Below, piece after piece: positions 51,014 through 58,426 of a DNA stretch of 64,000 bases. Below the pieces are notes generated by a model. It was not told where the DNA came from, searched no databases, and was given only the letters and a program-made list of their open reading frames with translations. Position 1 is the first letter of the stretch. The number at the start of each line of letters is the position of its first letter. Origin of the DNA: Njordibacter sp937773555. GTDB taxonomy: Bacteria; Pseudomonadota; Gammaproteobacteria; Pseudomonadales; Balneatricaceae. The stretch lies in contig NZ_CP159830.1 of assembly GCF_047730085.1 (NCBI RefSeq), positions 1,922,001-1,986,000 of the forward strand. The letters run 5' to 3'. Position numbers and translations under genes: made by a program.

Positions 51014-51841
51014 TTATCGGTTACGAAATACGGGGGCACGCTTATGCAAAAACGCATTCATGCCTTCTTTTTGGCCATCGGTTGCAAATGCAGCTTGAAA
51101 ATAAAGCCGCTCAGTGCGTAACCCCTCAGCTAAAGGAGCTTCAAGGGCCATATTGACTGCTCGCTTAGCCATTTTTACAGCTGGAGCGTTATAGCCAGCT
51201 ATTGTATGAGCGGCTTCTAATGTTATCTGCAGCAGATCTGCTGCTGGCACTACTCGCGCTACTAGTCCAGCCTCTTTAGCTTCTTGGGCACCAATATTTC
51301 GACCCGTTAGCACTAGATCCATGGCTAAAGCTTTACCCAAAGAACGGGTAAGCCGCTGAGAACCACCAATACCCGGCAAAATGCCCAGCTTAATTTCTGG
51401 TTGGCCAAACTGTGCGTCTTCTGAAGCAATGATAAAATCGCATAGCAGGGCCAACTCACAGCCACCACCGAGGGCGAAGCCCCCAACTGCTGCAATAATA
51501 GGCTTGCTTATACTGCTAACTTGATCCCAAGGTGACAAAAAGTCATCCATATAGAATTCGGTGAAGCTCTGTGACGCCATTTCTTCAATATCTGCCCCAG
51601 CGGCAAAGGCCCTTGAACTTCCAGTAATGACGATAGCGCCAATCTGAGGATCAGCATCAAAATCACGCAGTGCTGCAAGGGTTTCATTAGCTAGTTGCCG
51701 GTTGAGCGCATTTAACTGTTTGGGCCGATTAAGGGTGATTAACCCCACCTGCTCGCGCCGCTCAACCAAGATCATCTCTGGTTTATCCGTGTCACTAGGC
51801 TGGGTCATGTTTTTATCTTTAGTTGCAGTCATCTGGGTCAT
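51014..51841 (-). CDS. acuK: Enoyl-CoA hydratase/isomerase (AcuK-like)
   Basis: A 275-residue crotonase-family enzyme. Oxyanion-hole segments AFAAGADIEEM and GGFALGGGCELALLCD are present, with catalytic Glu in GGGCELA and in QFGQPEIKLGILPGIGG. In Halomonas the AcuK/AcuN pair converts acrylate to 3-hydroxypropionate; AcuK would hydrate acryloyl-CoA to 3-hydroxypropionyl-CoA. Gene order acuK next to acuN (5 bp gap) supports this over a fatty-acid role. ATGs at codons 4 and 12 are alternative starts. Confidence 0.85.
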   Translation of the reverse strand: MTQMTATKDKNMTQPSDTDKPEMILVERREQVGLITLNRPKQLNALNRQLANETLAALRDFDADPQIGAIVITGSSRAFAAGADIEEMASQSFTEFYMDDFLSPWDQVSSISKPIIAAVGGFALGGGCELALLCDFIIASEDAQFGQPEIKLGILPGIGGSQRLTRSLGKALAMDLVLTGRNIGAQEAKEAGLVARVVPAADLLQITLEAAHTIAGYNAPAVKMAKRAVNMALEAPLAEGLRTERLYFQAAFATDGQKEGMNAFLHKRAPVFRNR

Positions 51842-51846
51842 TTCCG

Positions 51847-53100
51847 TTATTTGCTTAAAGTTTTTTTGGTTTTTGCTGTGTCTTTGGGCGTGGACGCTTG
51901 CTTATCAGCAGGCAATTCATAGGCGCCGTGGTTTCCCAAGAGCTCAGCCAGAATACGTTCACGATGTTCACCCAAGCCCGGTGCATAGAGAGGGGTATTA
52001 ACATCAATGTCCTCGTGGCCATGCATCTTAATCGGATTACCCGCTGTTCTTAATGGCACTTTTGAGGGCCCCTCCACTTGCACTATCATGTCTCTAGACA
52101 ATAATTGTGGGTGGTCAAACAACTTGTCGATGGTATTAATTGGGGCACAGGGCACCCCCACATCATTAAGTGCATCAATCCAGTGAGTCACAGGCTTTTG
52201 CTTTAATGCTTTTTCAATCTCGATGACCATTTCAGGCCGATTTTTACACCTTAAGTCGTTAGTCATGAAACGTGGATCAAGGGCCAGACCTGGAATTTCC
52301 AGGGCATCCGCCATCAGCATAAATAAGGTGTCATTACCTGCGGCAATAACAATCTTTTCATCTTTTGTACGAAAGCTTTCAAAGGGAGCTAAGGAAGGGT
52401 GAGAATCGCCTGTACGATTGGGCACAATACCCTCAACGTCATAACGTGCAAGGGCCGTTTCCATTAATGCTGCTTGGCAATCAAGCATACCAATATCCAC
52501 ACGAGTGCCCTGTGCATCTTTGGTACGACTATAAAGGGCTGAAACAATACCCACTGCTGCGAATAGAGCTGCACCCAAATCACCAAAGCTAGTACCTACA
52601 CGAGCTGGCTCGCCATCAGGCCAACCCGTAAGGCTCATAATGCCACCCATCGCCTGAACAACCATGTCGTAGCCTGGGAATTCCTTATAGGGGCCCGAAT
52701 GACCAAAACCAGAAATAGAGGTATATATTAGATGGGGGTGGGTCTTGGCCAAACGCTCAGCTCCATAACCCAGACGATCCATTACGCCAGGCCGAAAATT
52801 CTCTACCAGCACATCAGCTGTATCAAACAGGCGCTCCAACAACTCTCGATCACGCGGCGATTTGATATCTAAAACAATGCTTTCTTTATGTCGGTTAAAA
52901 CAATTAAAGTAAGCTGATTCTTTTTCAATAAAGGGGCCAAAGGCTCGCGTATCGTCACCTGTACCGATTTTTTCAACCTTAATAACACGGGCACCTAGGT
53001 CGGCTAATACCATGGTGCAGTATGGGCCGGCTAAAACTCGCGAAAAATCGAGTACTGTAACCCCACTGAGGGGGCCTTTTTTCAAAGGTATATCATCCAT
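51847..53100 (-). CDS. acuN: Class III (CaiB/BaiF) CoA-transferase, AcuN-like
   Basis: A 417-residue family III CoA-transferase: VTVLDFSRVLAGPYCTMVLADLGARVIKVEK at the N-terminus, VLVENFRPGVMDRLGYG, and the catalytic Asp in GTRVDIGMLDCQAAL. It would attach CoA to acrylate (AcuN role), feeding AcuK. Length excludes DddD, which carries two such domains in about 830 residues. Linked to dddA by 18 bp. CoA donor is unknown. Confidence 0.85.
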   Translation of the reverse strand: MDDIPLKKGPLSGVTVLDFSRVLAGPYCTMVLADLGARVIKVEKIGTGDDTRAFGPFIEKESAYFNCFNRHKESIVLDIKSPRDRELLERLFDTADVLVENFRPGVMDRLGYGAERLAKTHPHLIYTSISGFGHSGPYKEFPGYDMVVQAMGGIMSLTGWPDGEPARVGTSFGDLGAALFAAVGIVSALYSRTKDAQGTRVDIGMLDCQAALMETALARYDVEGIVPNRTGDSHPSLAPFESFRTKDEKIVIAAGNDTLFMLMADALEIPGLALDPRFMTNDLRCKNRPEMVIEIEKALKQKPVTHWIDALNDVGVPCAPINTIDKLFDHPQLLSRDMIVQVEGPSKVPLRTAGNPIKMHGHEDIDVNTPLYAPGLGEHRERILAELLGNHGAYELPADKQASTPKDTAKTKKTLSK

Positions 53101-53118
53101 AGCTGTGCTACTTTTAAG

Positions 53119-54777
53119 TTAATTATCCTGCAAAATCCAACGGGCAGCCTTTTCGGCAATCATCAAAGTTGGGCTGTTTGTGTTACCACTAGTAATGGTC
53201 GGCATGACCCCAGCATCCACGACCCTGAGGCCTCGAATGCCATAAACCCTTAAGTGGCTATCAACTACTGCTAGTGGGTCATTTTTCTGGCCCATTTTAG
53301 TGGTTCCCACTGGGTGAAAGATGGTGGACGCAATATCACCAGCTACCTGCGCTAACTCTTCGTCGGTTTGGAACTGGGCTCCAGGCTTTATTTCTTTCGG
53401 GTTGTACTGTGCTAAAGCCTGCTGTTGGGCAATGCCACGTACCACTCGCATACTGTCGGCGGCCACTTTACGGTCTTCTTCTGTGGCTAAGTAGTTAGGT
53501 GAAATAGCGGGCGCTTGAAAAGGATCAGCCGATTTGAGTAATACCGTGCCTCGGCTGGTAGGGTTAAGATTACAAACACTGGCAGTAATGGCTGGAAAAT
53601 CATGCAGTGGCTGACCAAAGGCTTCTAAGCTTAGAGGCTGTACATGAAATTCTAAATTTGCATGTTTGAGGGCAGGGTCACTCTTGGTAAATATTCCCAA
53701 TTGAGAAGGCGCCATACTCATAGGGCCAGTGCGCTTGAGGGCATACTCAATGGCAAAAGCTGCTTTGCCCAGTAAAGTAGAAGCCATTTTATTGAGGGTT
53801 TTTACACCTTCAACTCCGTATACAGTGCGAATCTGCAAGTGATCCTGCAGATTACGCCCAACACCTTTTAGTTCGTGCTCAACTTCAACACCTACACTGG
53901 CTAGGTGCTCGGGGCACCCAATTCCAGACAACTGCAAAATATGAGGGCTGCCAATAGCACCAGCGCTCAGTAGCACCTCCAATCCAGCCTCCACAGTAAG
54001 GTTTTGACCCTTCACCCTGATTTCTACAGAAGTGCATCTTTTTTGACCATCTGCATCCTTAGAAAGATTTAACTTAGTAACGTGAGCGTGAGTCCATATT
54101 TCTAAATTGGAACGCTTTTTAACCGGCCTAAGGAACGCCTTTGAGGTATTCCAACGCCAGCCTGAGCGCTGATTAACGTCAAAATAGCCAGCTCCAGTAT
54201 TATCGCCACCGTTAAAGTCATCAGTTTCAGGAATCCCTGTCTGAGTTGCCGCTTTGGCATAGGCTTCTAGTATTTCCCAACGCAACCGCTGCTTTTCCAC
54301 TCTCCATTCGCCACCAGAACCATGCAAACGAGCACGTTCTTGTATTTTTGGGTCAAGGCTGTTGGCACTATCATCCAGGCGATAGTGGTCCTCATGGGCC
54401 TTAAAGTCCTCTAAACTGGCCGCCCAAGACCAATCAGAGTCCCCAGTTAGTTCTGCCCACTGATCATAATCTCTGGCCTGACCACGCATGTAGATCATGC
54501 CATTAATAGAGGAACACCCACCTAGCGTTTTCCCGCGCGGGTATAGCAAGGAGCGACCATTTAAACCTGATTCTGGTTCAGTTTTAAACAACCAATCAGT
54601 TCGCGGATTGCCTATGCAGTAAAGGTATCCCACAGGAATATGAATCCAGTGGTAATTATCCTTACCTCCAGCCTCTAACAAAAGCACACGCTTGGAGCTG
54701 TCAGCGCTTAGGCGATTAGCTAAGAGCGCACCGGCAGTGCCAGCTCCAACAATAATGTAATCAAATTTTTGATTCAT
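53119..54777 (-). CDS. dddA: GMC-family oxidoreductase, 3-hydroxypropionate dehydrogenase-like (DddA)
   Basis: A 552-residue FAD-dependent GMC (choline dehydrogenase-like) oxidoreductase. FAD motif IIVGAGTAGALLANRLS, GMC signature PRGKTLGGCSSINGMIYMRGQ, active-site His in IFHPVGTTKMG and Asn in SGNTNSPTL. DddA of DMSP-catabolising gammaproteobacteria oxidises 3-hydroxypropionate to malonate semialdehyde and pairs with DddC, as here (start overlaps the dddC stop as TAATG). Choline or other alcohol oxidation cannot be excluded by sequence alone. Confidence 0.83.
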   Translation of the reverse strand: MNQKFDYIIVGAGTAGALLANRLSADSSKRVLLLEAGGKDNYHWIHIPVGYLYCIGNPRTDWLFKTEPESGLNGRSLLYPRGKTLGGCSSINGMIYMRGQARDYDQWAELTGDSDWSWAASLEDFKAHEDHYRLDDSANSLDPKIQERARLHGSGGEWRVEKQRLRWEILEAYAKAATQTGIPETDDFNGGDNTGAGYFDVNQRSGWRWNTSKAFLRPVKKRSNLEIWTHAHVTKLNLSKDADGQKRCTSVEIRVKGQNLTVEAGLEVLLSAGAIGSPHILQLSGIGCPEHLASVGVEVEHELKGVGRNLQDHLQIRTVYGVEGVKTLNKMASTLLGKAAFAIEYALKRTGPMSMAPSQLGIFTKSDPALKHANLEFHVQPLSLEAFGQPLHDFPAITASVCNLNPTSRGTVLLKSADPFQAPAISPNYLATEEDRKVAADSMRVVRGIAQQQALAQYNPKEIKPGAQFQTDEELAQVAGDIASTIFHPVGTTKMGQKNDPLAVVDSHLRVYGIRGLRVVDAGVMPTITSGNTNSPTLMIAEKAARWILQDN

Positions 54778-56306
54778 TATTTGGCCACTGGCATAGCAAA
54801 TTCTGCACCATCTGCCATATCTTCAGGCCAACGTTGCATTATTGACTTTTGGCGGGTGTAAAAACGTACTCCCTCTTCTCCATAGGCATGCATGTCACCA
54901 AATAAGCTTTTCTTCCAACCACCAAATCCCTGCCAAGCCATAGGCACAGGAATAGGTACATTAATACCTACCATTCCAACCTGTATGGTGCGATTAAATA
55001 ATCGGGCTACACCACCACTGCGGGTATAGCAGGAAACACCGTTGCCAAAACGATGGGAATTAATAAGCGCGATGGCCTGTTCTACTGTATCAACTCGAAC
55101 ACAGCACAATACTGGGCCAAATATCTCTTCTTGGTAAATTTTCATAGTCGATTTAACGTGGTCAAATAGGGTGGCTCCTAAAAAGAACCCTCCTTCAAAC
55201 CCAGGCACAGAATGATTACGGCCATCGACTAGCAATTGAGCACCTTCTTCAACGCCTGTATCAATGTAACCACTTATGCGCTGACGGGCCGCATCACTAA
55301 TAATTGGCCCCATTTCACTTTCTGGCGCCATTCCTGAGCCAATGCAGAGCTTTTGCGCACGCTGAGTCAACAAAGGCATCACTTTATCAGCGGCGTCAGC
55401 CACAAGTACCGCAACTGAAATAGCCATGCATCGCTCTCCTGCAGACCCAAAAGCGGCGCCCATAAGACCATCAACTGCCTTTGATATATCCGCATCTGGC
55501 ATGACTACCATATGGTTCTTTGCGCCACCCAGTGCTTGTATGCGCTTACCATTGGCAGCACCGCGCTGGTATACCGCATTAGCTATGGGAGTAGATCCAA
55601 CAAATGAAAGCGCCTCAACGTCTGGGTGATCAAGTAGTGCTTCTACAGCCAACTTATCACCCTGCAAAACATTGAACACACCATCAGGAAAACCAGCAGC
55701 TTGTATAAGATCGGCCATCAACAACGACGGAGTAGGATCAGTGGGTGATGGCTTAAGAATAAAAGTGTTACCACACGCAATGGCTACCGGAAACATCCAA
55801 GCAGGAACCATGACGGGAAAGTTAAACGGCGTCACTCCAGCGACCACACCAAGGGGCTGGCGCATGGTCCAGTTGTCCATATTGGTAGACACTTGGTCCG
55901 AAAAGTCGCCTTTTAACAGCTGAGGAATGCCACACGCAAACTCAACAATATCGATGCCCCGTTCAACTTCACCCATCGCATCAGAAAACACTTTGCCATG
56001 TTCTGTGGTAATAGCTGATGCGAGGTCTTCCTTGTGATCTTGCATTAAGTTTAGCAAGCGGTTCATTTTTCGGGCACGGATAATGGGAGGAACTTCTGAC
56101 CAAGTTAAAAAAGCCTCACGGGCCTTAGCCACTGCCTGATTCACATCATCAACGGTTGAATAGGTTACATGTGCACAGACCTTTCCAGTAGCTGGGTTAA
56201 ACACCTCATGCCCGGCTAGACCTGAAGCTTTACAGTGCTTACCTGCTATATAGTTACCAATCACTGTAACGGCTTTCTGATCTGAAGCCTTATTTGCACC
56301 TGTCAT
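54777..56306 (-). CDS. dddC: Malonate/methylmalonate semialdehyde dehydrogenase (DddC/MmsA/IolA type)
   Basis: A 509-residue CoA-acylating aldehyde dehydrogenase. Catalytic Cys293 in GSAGERCMAIS; the usual general-base Glu of ALDHs is replaced by Asn264 in GGAKNH, which is diagnostic of the CoA-dependent MmsA/IolA group. WTMRQPLGVVAGVTPFNFPVMVP is the nucleotide domain motif. It turns malonate semialdehyde into acetyl-CoA and CO2. No other IolA is in the window, so it may also finish inositol catabolism. AAGGAA precedes the ATG; three palindromes lie upstream. Confidence 0.92.
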   Translation of the reverse strand: MTGANKASDQKAVTVIGNYIAGKHCKASGLAGHEVFNPATGKVCAHVTYSTVDDVNQAVAKAREAFLTWSEVPPIIRARKMNRLLNLMQDHKEDLASAITTEHGKVFSDAMGEVERGIDIVEFACGIPQLLKGDFSDQVSTNMDNWTMRQPLGVVAGVTPFNFPVMVPAWMFPVAIACGNTFILKPSPTDPTPSLLMADLIQAAGFPDGVFNVLQGDKLAVEALLDHPDVEALSFVGSTPIANAVYQRGAANGKRIQALGGAKNHMVVMPDADISKAVDGLMGAAFGSAGERCMAISVAVLVADAADKVMPLLTQRAQKLCIGSGMAPESEMGPIISDAARQRISGYIDTGVEEGAQLLVDGRNHSVPGFEGGFFLGATLFDHVKSTMKIYQEEIFGPVLCCVRVDTVEQAIALINSHRFGNGVSCYTRSGGVARLFNRTIQVGMVGINVPIPVPMAWQGFGGWKKSLFGDMHAYGEEGVRFYTRQKSIMQRWPEDMADGAEFAMPVAK

Positions 56307-56338
56307 ATTACTGTTCCTTAAACCGTAAAACTAAATAA

Positions 56339-56360
56339 TTATTAGCCATATGACTAATAA
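56339..56360. promoter_or_regulatory. acuR box: AcuR-type operator 1 upstream of dddC
   Basis: TTATTAG-N8-CTAATAA, 22 bp, centre 8 bp being CCATATGA. The core TAG-C-C-ATAT-G-A-CTA (56343-56356) recurs at 56451 and, with another centre, at 57136 and 42421. It lies 32 bp upstream of the dddC ATG. Confidence 0.75.
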
Positions 56361-56400
56361 ATAATAAAAAAATAATAAAAAAATAATAAAAATATTATGC

Positions 56401-56422
56401 TTATTAGTCAACAAGATAATAA
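56401..56422. promoter_or_regulatory. acuR box: AcuR-type operator 2 (degenerate) upstream of dddC
   Basis: TTATTAG-N8-ATAATAA with one mismatch in the right arm and the same 22-bp length as its neighbours. The inner C and G of the core are not both kept, so it may be a weaker site. Confidence 0.5.
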
Positions 56423-56446
56423 ATAAAAATATTAAATTTTTCATAA

Positions 56447-56468
56447 TTATTAGCCATTCGACTAATAA
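56447..56468. promoter_or_regulatory. acuR box: AcuR-type operator 3 upstream of dddC
   Basis: TTATTAG-N8-CTAATAA with centre CCATTCGA, nearly identical to the site at 56339. It sits 19 bp beyond the acuR stop, so it belongs to the dddC promoter region rather than to acuR. Confidence 0.75.
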
Positions 56469-56487
56469 CTAATTAAAAAAAACTAAC

Positions 56488-57123
56488 TCATCGTGTTAAG
56501 TTTTCTAAAAAGTCTGTTTTAAAAATATCAATGGGAGCAGCACGCCGCTCCAGCTTAGCCCGCAGAATAGCGCCTTCCCAGCCAATCCAGAATAGTTCAG
56601 CTTTGGCTGCACAATTAATGTCTGCCGGTATTTCACCTAAGGCCTGAGCTGCTAACAAACAGGTTTCAGTTTTACTCTGCCATTCACAAAAAACATCCAC
56701 TAACCGTTGCCGAAAAACTCCTGGCAAGGCATATATTTCAATGCCTAAGTTACCCACTAAACAGCCACGATTAAAATCATATTTGGCCATATTATTGCGT
56801 GCTGACATAATAAAGTTATTTAGTCGCTCAAGTGGGGTATGCGATTCGTTAAGGAAAGCGAAGTCCAACATTTTATTGAAAAAATCGGCATAGGCATCAA
56901 TTAGAACCAGCCCAAATGCTTCTTTACTGTCAAAGTAAGCATAAAATGAGCCCTTAGGTAAGCCCGCTTTTGCAGTGACTTCATCTAGCCCTGTTGCTCC
57001 AAAGCCTTTTTTGGTTAGCAAGGCGACACCAACCGCGGTTAACCGCTGGCGATTTTCATCAGTCTGCTTGGCACTTTTGCTCGGGCGCCCGCGTGACTGC
57101 TTTATGGGGGTTACATTACTCAT
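56488..57123 (-). CDS. acuR: TetR family regulator, AcuR-like
   Basis: About 211 residues from the ATG at 57123. The TetR helix-turn-helix is LTKKGFGATGLDEVTAKAGLPKGSFYAYFDSKEAFG, and the ligand domain has FNRGCLVGNLGIEIYALP and ELFWIGWEGAILRAKLERR, closely resembling AcuR of Rhodobacter, the acrylate-responsive repressor of acuI. A reading from 57189 adds a region that looks non-coding and includes a TetR-like palindrome at 57136-57149, so the shorter start is preferred, although its ribosome site is weak. It is flanked by acuI and dddC, its expected targets. Confidence 0.88.
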   Translation of the reverse strand: MSNVTPIKQSRGRPSKSAKQTDENRQRLTAVGVALLTKKGFGATGLDEVTAKAGLPKGSFYAYFDSKEAFGLVLIDAYADFFNKMLDFAFLNESHTPLERLNNFIMSARNNMAKYDFNRGCLVGNLGIEIYALPGVFRQRLVDVFCEWQSKTETCLLAAQALGEIPADINCAAKAELFWIGWEGAILRAKLERRAAPIDIFKTDFLENLTR

Positions 57124-57135
57124 ATCGCTACTATA

Positions 57136-57149
57136 TAGACGACCGTCTA
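57136..57149. promoter_or_regulatory. acuR box: AcuR-type operator upstream of acuR (autoregulation)
   Basis: TAGAC-GACC-GTCTA, a perfect 5-bp arm palindrome 13 bp before the acuR ATG. It is the shape of TetR/NemR-type operators and fits TAG-N-C-N4-G-N-CTA. Confidence 0.65.
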
Positions 57150-57315
57150 ATATTTCAACCCCCCAATTGGACGAGCTGATATTTTTCATCTACTAGATGA
57201 ACTTGCCACCCAACCCGAGCTTTAAAGCCGCCCCTTTAAATCTAAGACCTGCTGATTAAAAAAACACGCCCTGCAAAGCTAACGTGTCTCAATAGCCACG
57301 GCTTAAACATAAATG

Positions 57316-58296
57316 TTAGGCGTTTACATTAACCACAAATCGGCCCCGAGTGCGGCCATCAATTTGGCCTTGGGCAGTATCTAAGGCTTGAGATAGGGTA
57401 ATCTCCGTCATCATGGCGTCTAGGTGTGTGGGGTTTAAATCTTTTGCTAGGCGGGCCCAAGCAGCAACACGGTCAGCCTTAGGGCGGTAGACACTGTCTA
57501 CACCAGCTAAGATAACACCGCGTAAAATAAAAGGCATTACTGTGGCTGGCAGGTCATACCCTTGGGCCAAACCACACGCAGCAACAGTGCCTCCATACTT
57601 CATCGATGCACAAATATTAGCCAAGGTGTGGCTGCCTGCAACATCTATCGCGCCAGCCCAGCGCTCTTTAGCTAAAGGCCTACCTTTTTCACTAAGTTCA
57701 TTGCGGTCCATCACTTTGCTGGCGCCTAAACTCATTAAATAATCTGTTTCTTCAACTCGGCCACTAGAGGCCACTACAGTGTACCCCAGTTTAGCCAGTA
57801 AGCTAATTGCAACGCTACCCACACCACCTGCAGCACCCGTCACTAATACCTCACCTTTGTCTGGCGTCACACCATGCTGCTCTAAAGCCATAACACACAG
57901 CATTGCCGTGTAGCCCGCCGTGCCAATAGCCATGGCTTGTTTGGACGTAAAGGCGCTGGGCAGTGGCACTAGCCAATCCCCTTTTACCCGAGCCATTTGA
58001 GCTAGCCCACCCCAATGCCCCTCACCTACTCCAAAGCCATTCAGTACAACCTTATCTCCAGCTTTAAAATCTGCGTGATCACTCTTCTCCACCGTGCCTG
58101 CAAGGTCTATTCCAGGTACCATTGGAAAGCTGCGCACTACGGGGGATGCACCAGTAATAGCTAGGCTATCTTTATAATTCAGGGTGGAGTAGTCCACCTT
58201 AATTAACACATCCCCTTGAGGTAATTGTGCCTCTTTAATCTGGCCCAATTGAGCGGTGTATCCTGCTGCGTCCTTGTTGATTAGTAGCGCTTGCAT
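57316..58296 (-). CDS. acuI: Acrylyl-CoA reductase AcuI (YhdH family), copy 2
   Basis: A 326-residue copy of the acuI at 41369, differing at a single residue (His for Gln in NPTHLDA). Same motifs, same start choice (58296; ATG also at 58326). This copy sits next to acuR as in other acu loci, so it is probably the ancestral one, and copy 1 the derivative, or a gene conversion tract keeps them alike. Between its start and the flavoenzyme stop there is a 100-bp promoter gap with an AcuR-like box (one mismatch) and another inverted repeat. Confidence 0.95.
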   Translation of the reverse strand: MQALLINKDAAGYTAQLGQIKEAQLPQGDVLIKVDYSTLNYKDSLAITGASPVVRSFPMVPGIDLAGTVEKSDHADFKAGDKVVLNGFGVGEGHWGGLAQMARVKGDWLVPLPSAFTSKQAMAIGTAGYTAMLCVMALEQHGVTPDKGEVLVTGAAGGVGSVAISLLAKLGYTVVASSGRVEETDYLMSLGASKVMDRNELSEKGRPLAKERWAGAIDVAGSHTLANICASMKYGGTVAACGLAQGYDLPATVMPFILRGVILAGVDSVYRPKADRVAAWARLAKDLNPTHLDAMMTEITLSQALDTAQGQIDGRTRGRFVVNVNA

Positions 58297-58367
58297 GTTT
58301 AGCTTACTCTGGTAAATTTTTGTCATAACAGGCCAATAACCATACGCTGAAATTATGCTAAGGGCAT

Positions 58368-58381
58368 TAGCTTTTGGTCTA
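58368..58381. promoter_or_regulatory. acuR box: Candidate AcuR operator upstream of acuI copy 2 (one mismatch)
   Basis: TAGCTTTTGGTCTA, differing from the copy 1 box (42421) by C to T at the fifth base, which breaks the inner C of TAG-N-C-N4-G-N-CTA. Confidence 0.5.
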
Positions 58382-58392
58382 TAGTGGCTTAA

Positions 58393-58420
58393 TTTATAAG
58401 GCGAATTAAACCCTTATAAA
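58393..58420. promoter_or_regulatory. 28-bp inverted repeat between the DgcA-like gene and acuI copy 2
   Basis: TTTATAAGG (58393-58401) and CCTTATAAA (58412-58420), perfect 9-bp arms with a 10-bp spacer, no T-run. It could be an operator for acuI copy 2 or a weak terminator of the gene upstream. Confidence 0.4.
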
Positions 58421-58426
58421 CTCACG

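Larger units (their letters stand above)
57315..58384. repeat. 1,070-bp long direct repeat, copy 2 (acuI)
   Basis: Partner of 41368-42437, same orientation, about 99% identical by eye, no indels. Outside these limits the flanks are unrelated. No transposase or target-site duplication is visible at the edges. Confidence 0.95.

Noticed and set aside
51847..53100. DddD DMSP CoA-transferase/lyase
   Set aside because: DddD has two CoA-transferase domains in about 830 residues; this protein has one domain of 417, fitting AcuN.
56361..56446. AT-rich simple repeat (AATAATAAAAAA) as a replication origin or iteron array
   Set aside because: It is low-complexity promoter DNA between AcuR-like palindromes; no DnaA boxes or replication genes are present.
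57124..57189. N-terminal extension of acuR
   Set aside because: The added 22 residues look non-coding and would bury a TetR-type palindrome within the gene; the start at 57123 is more consistent.
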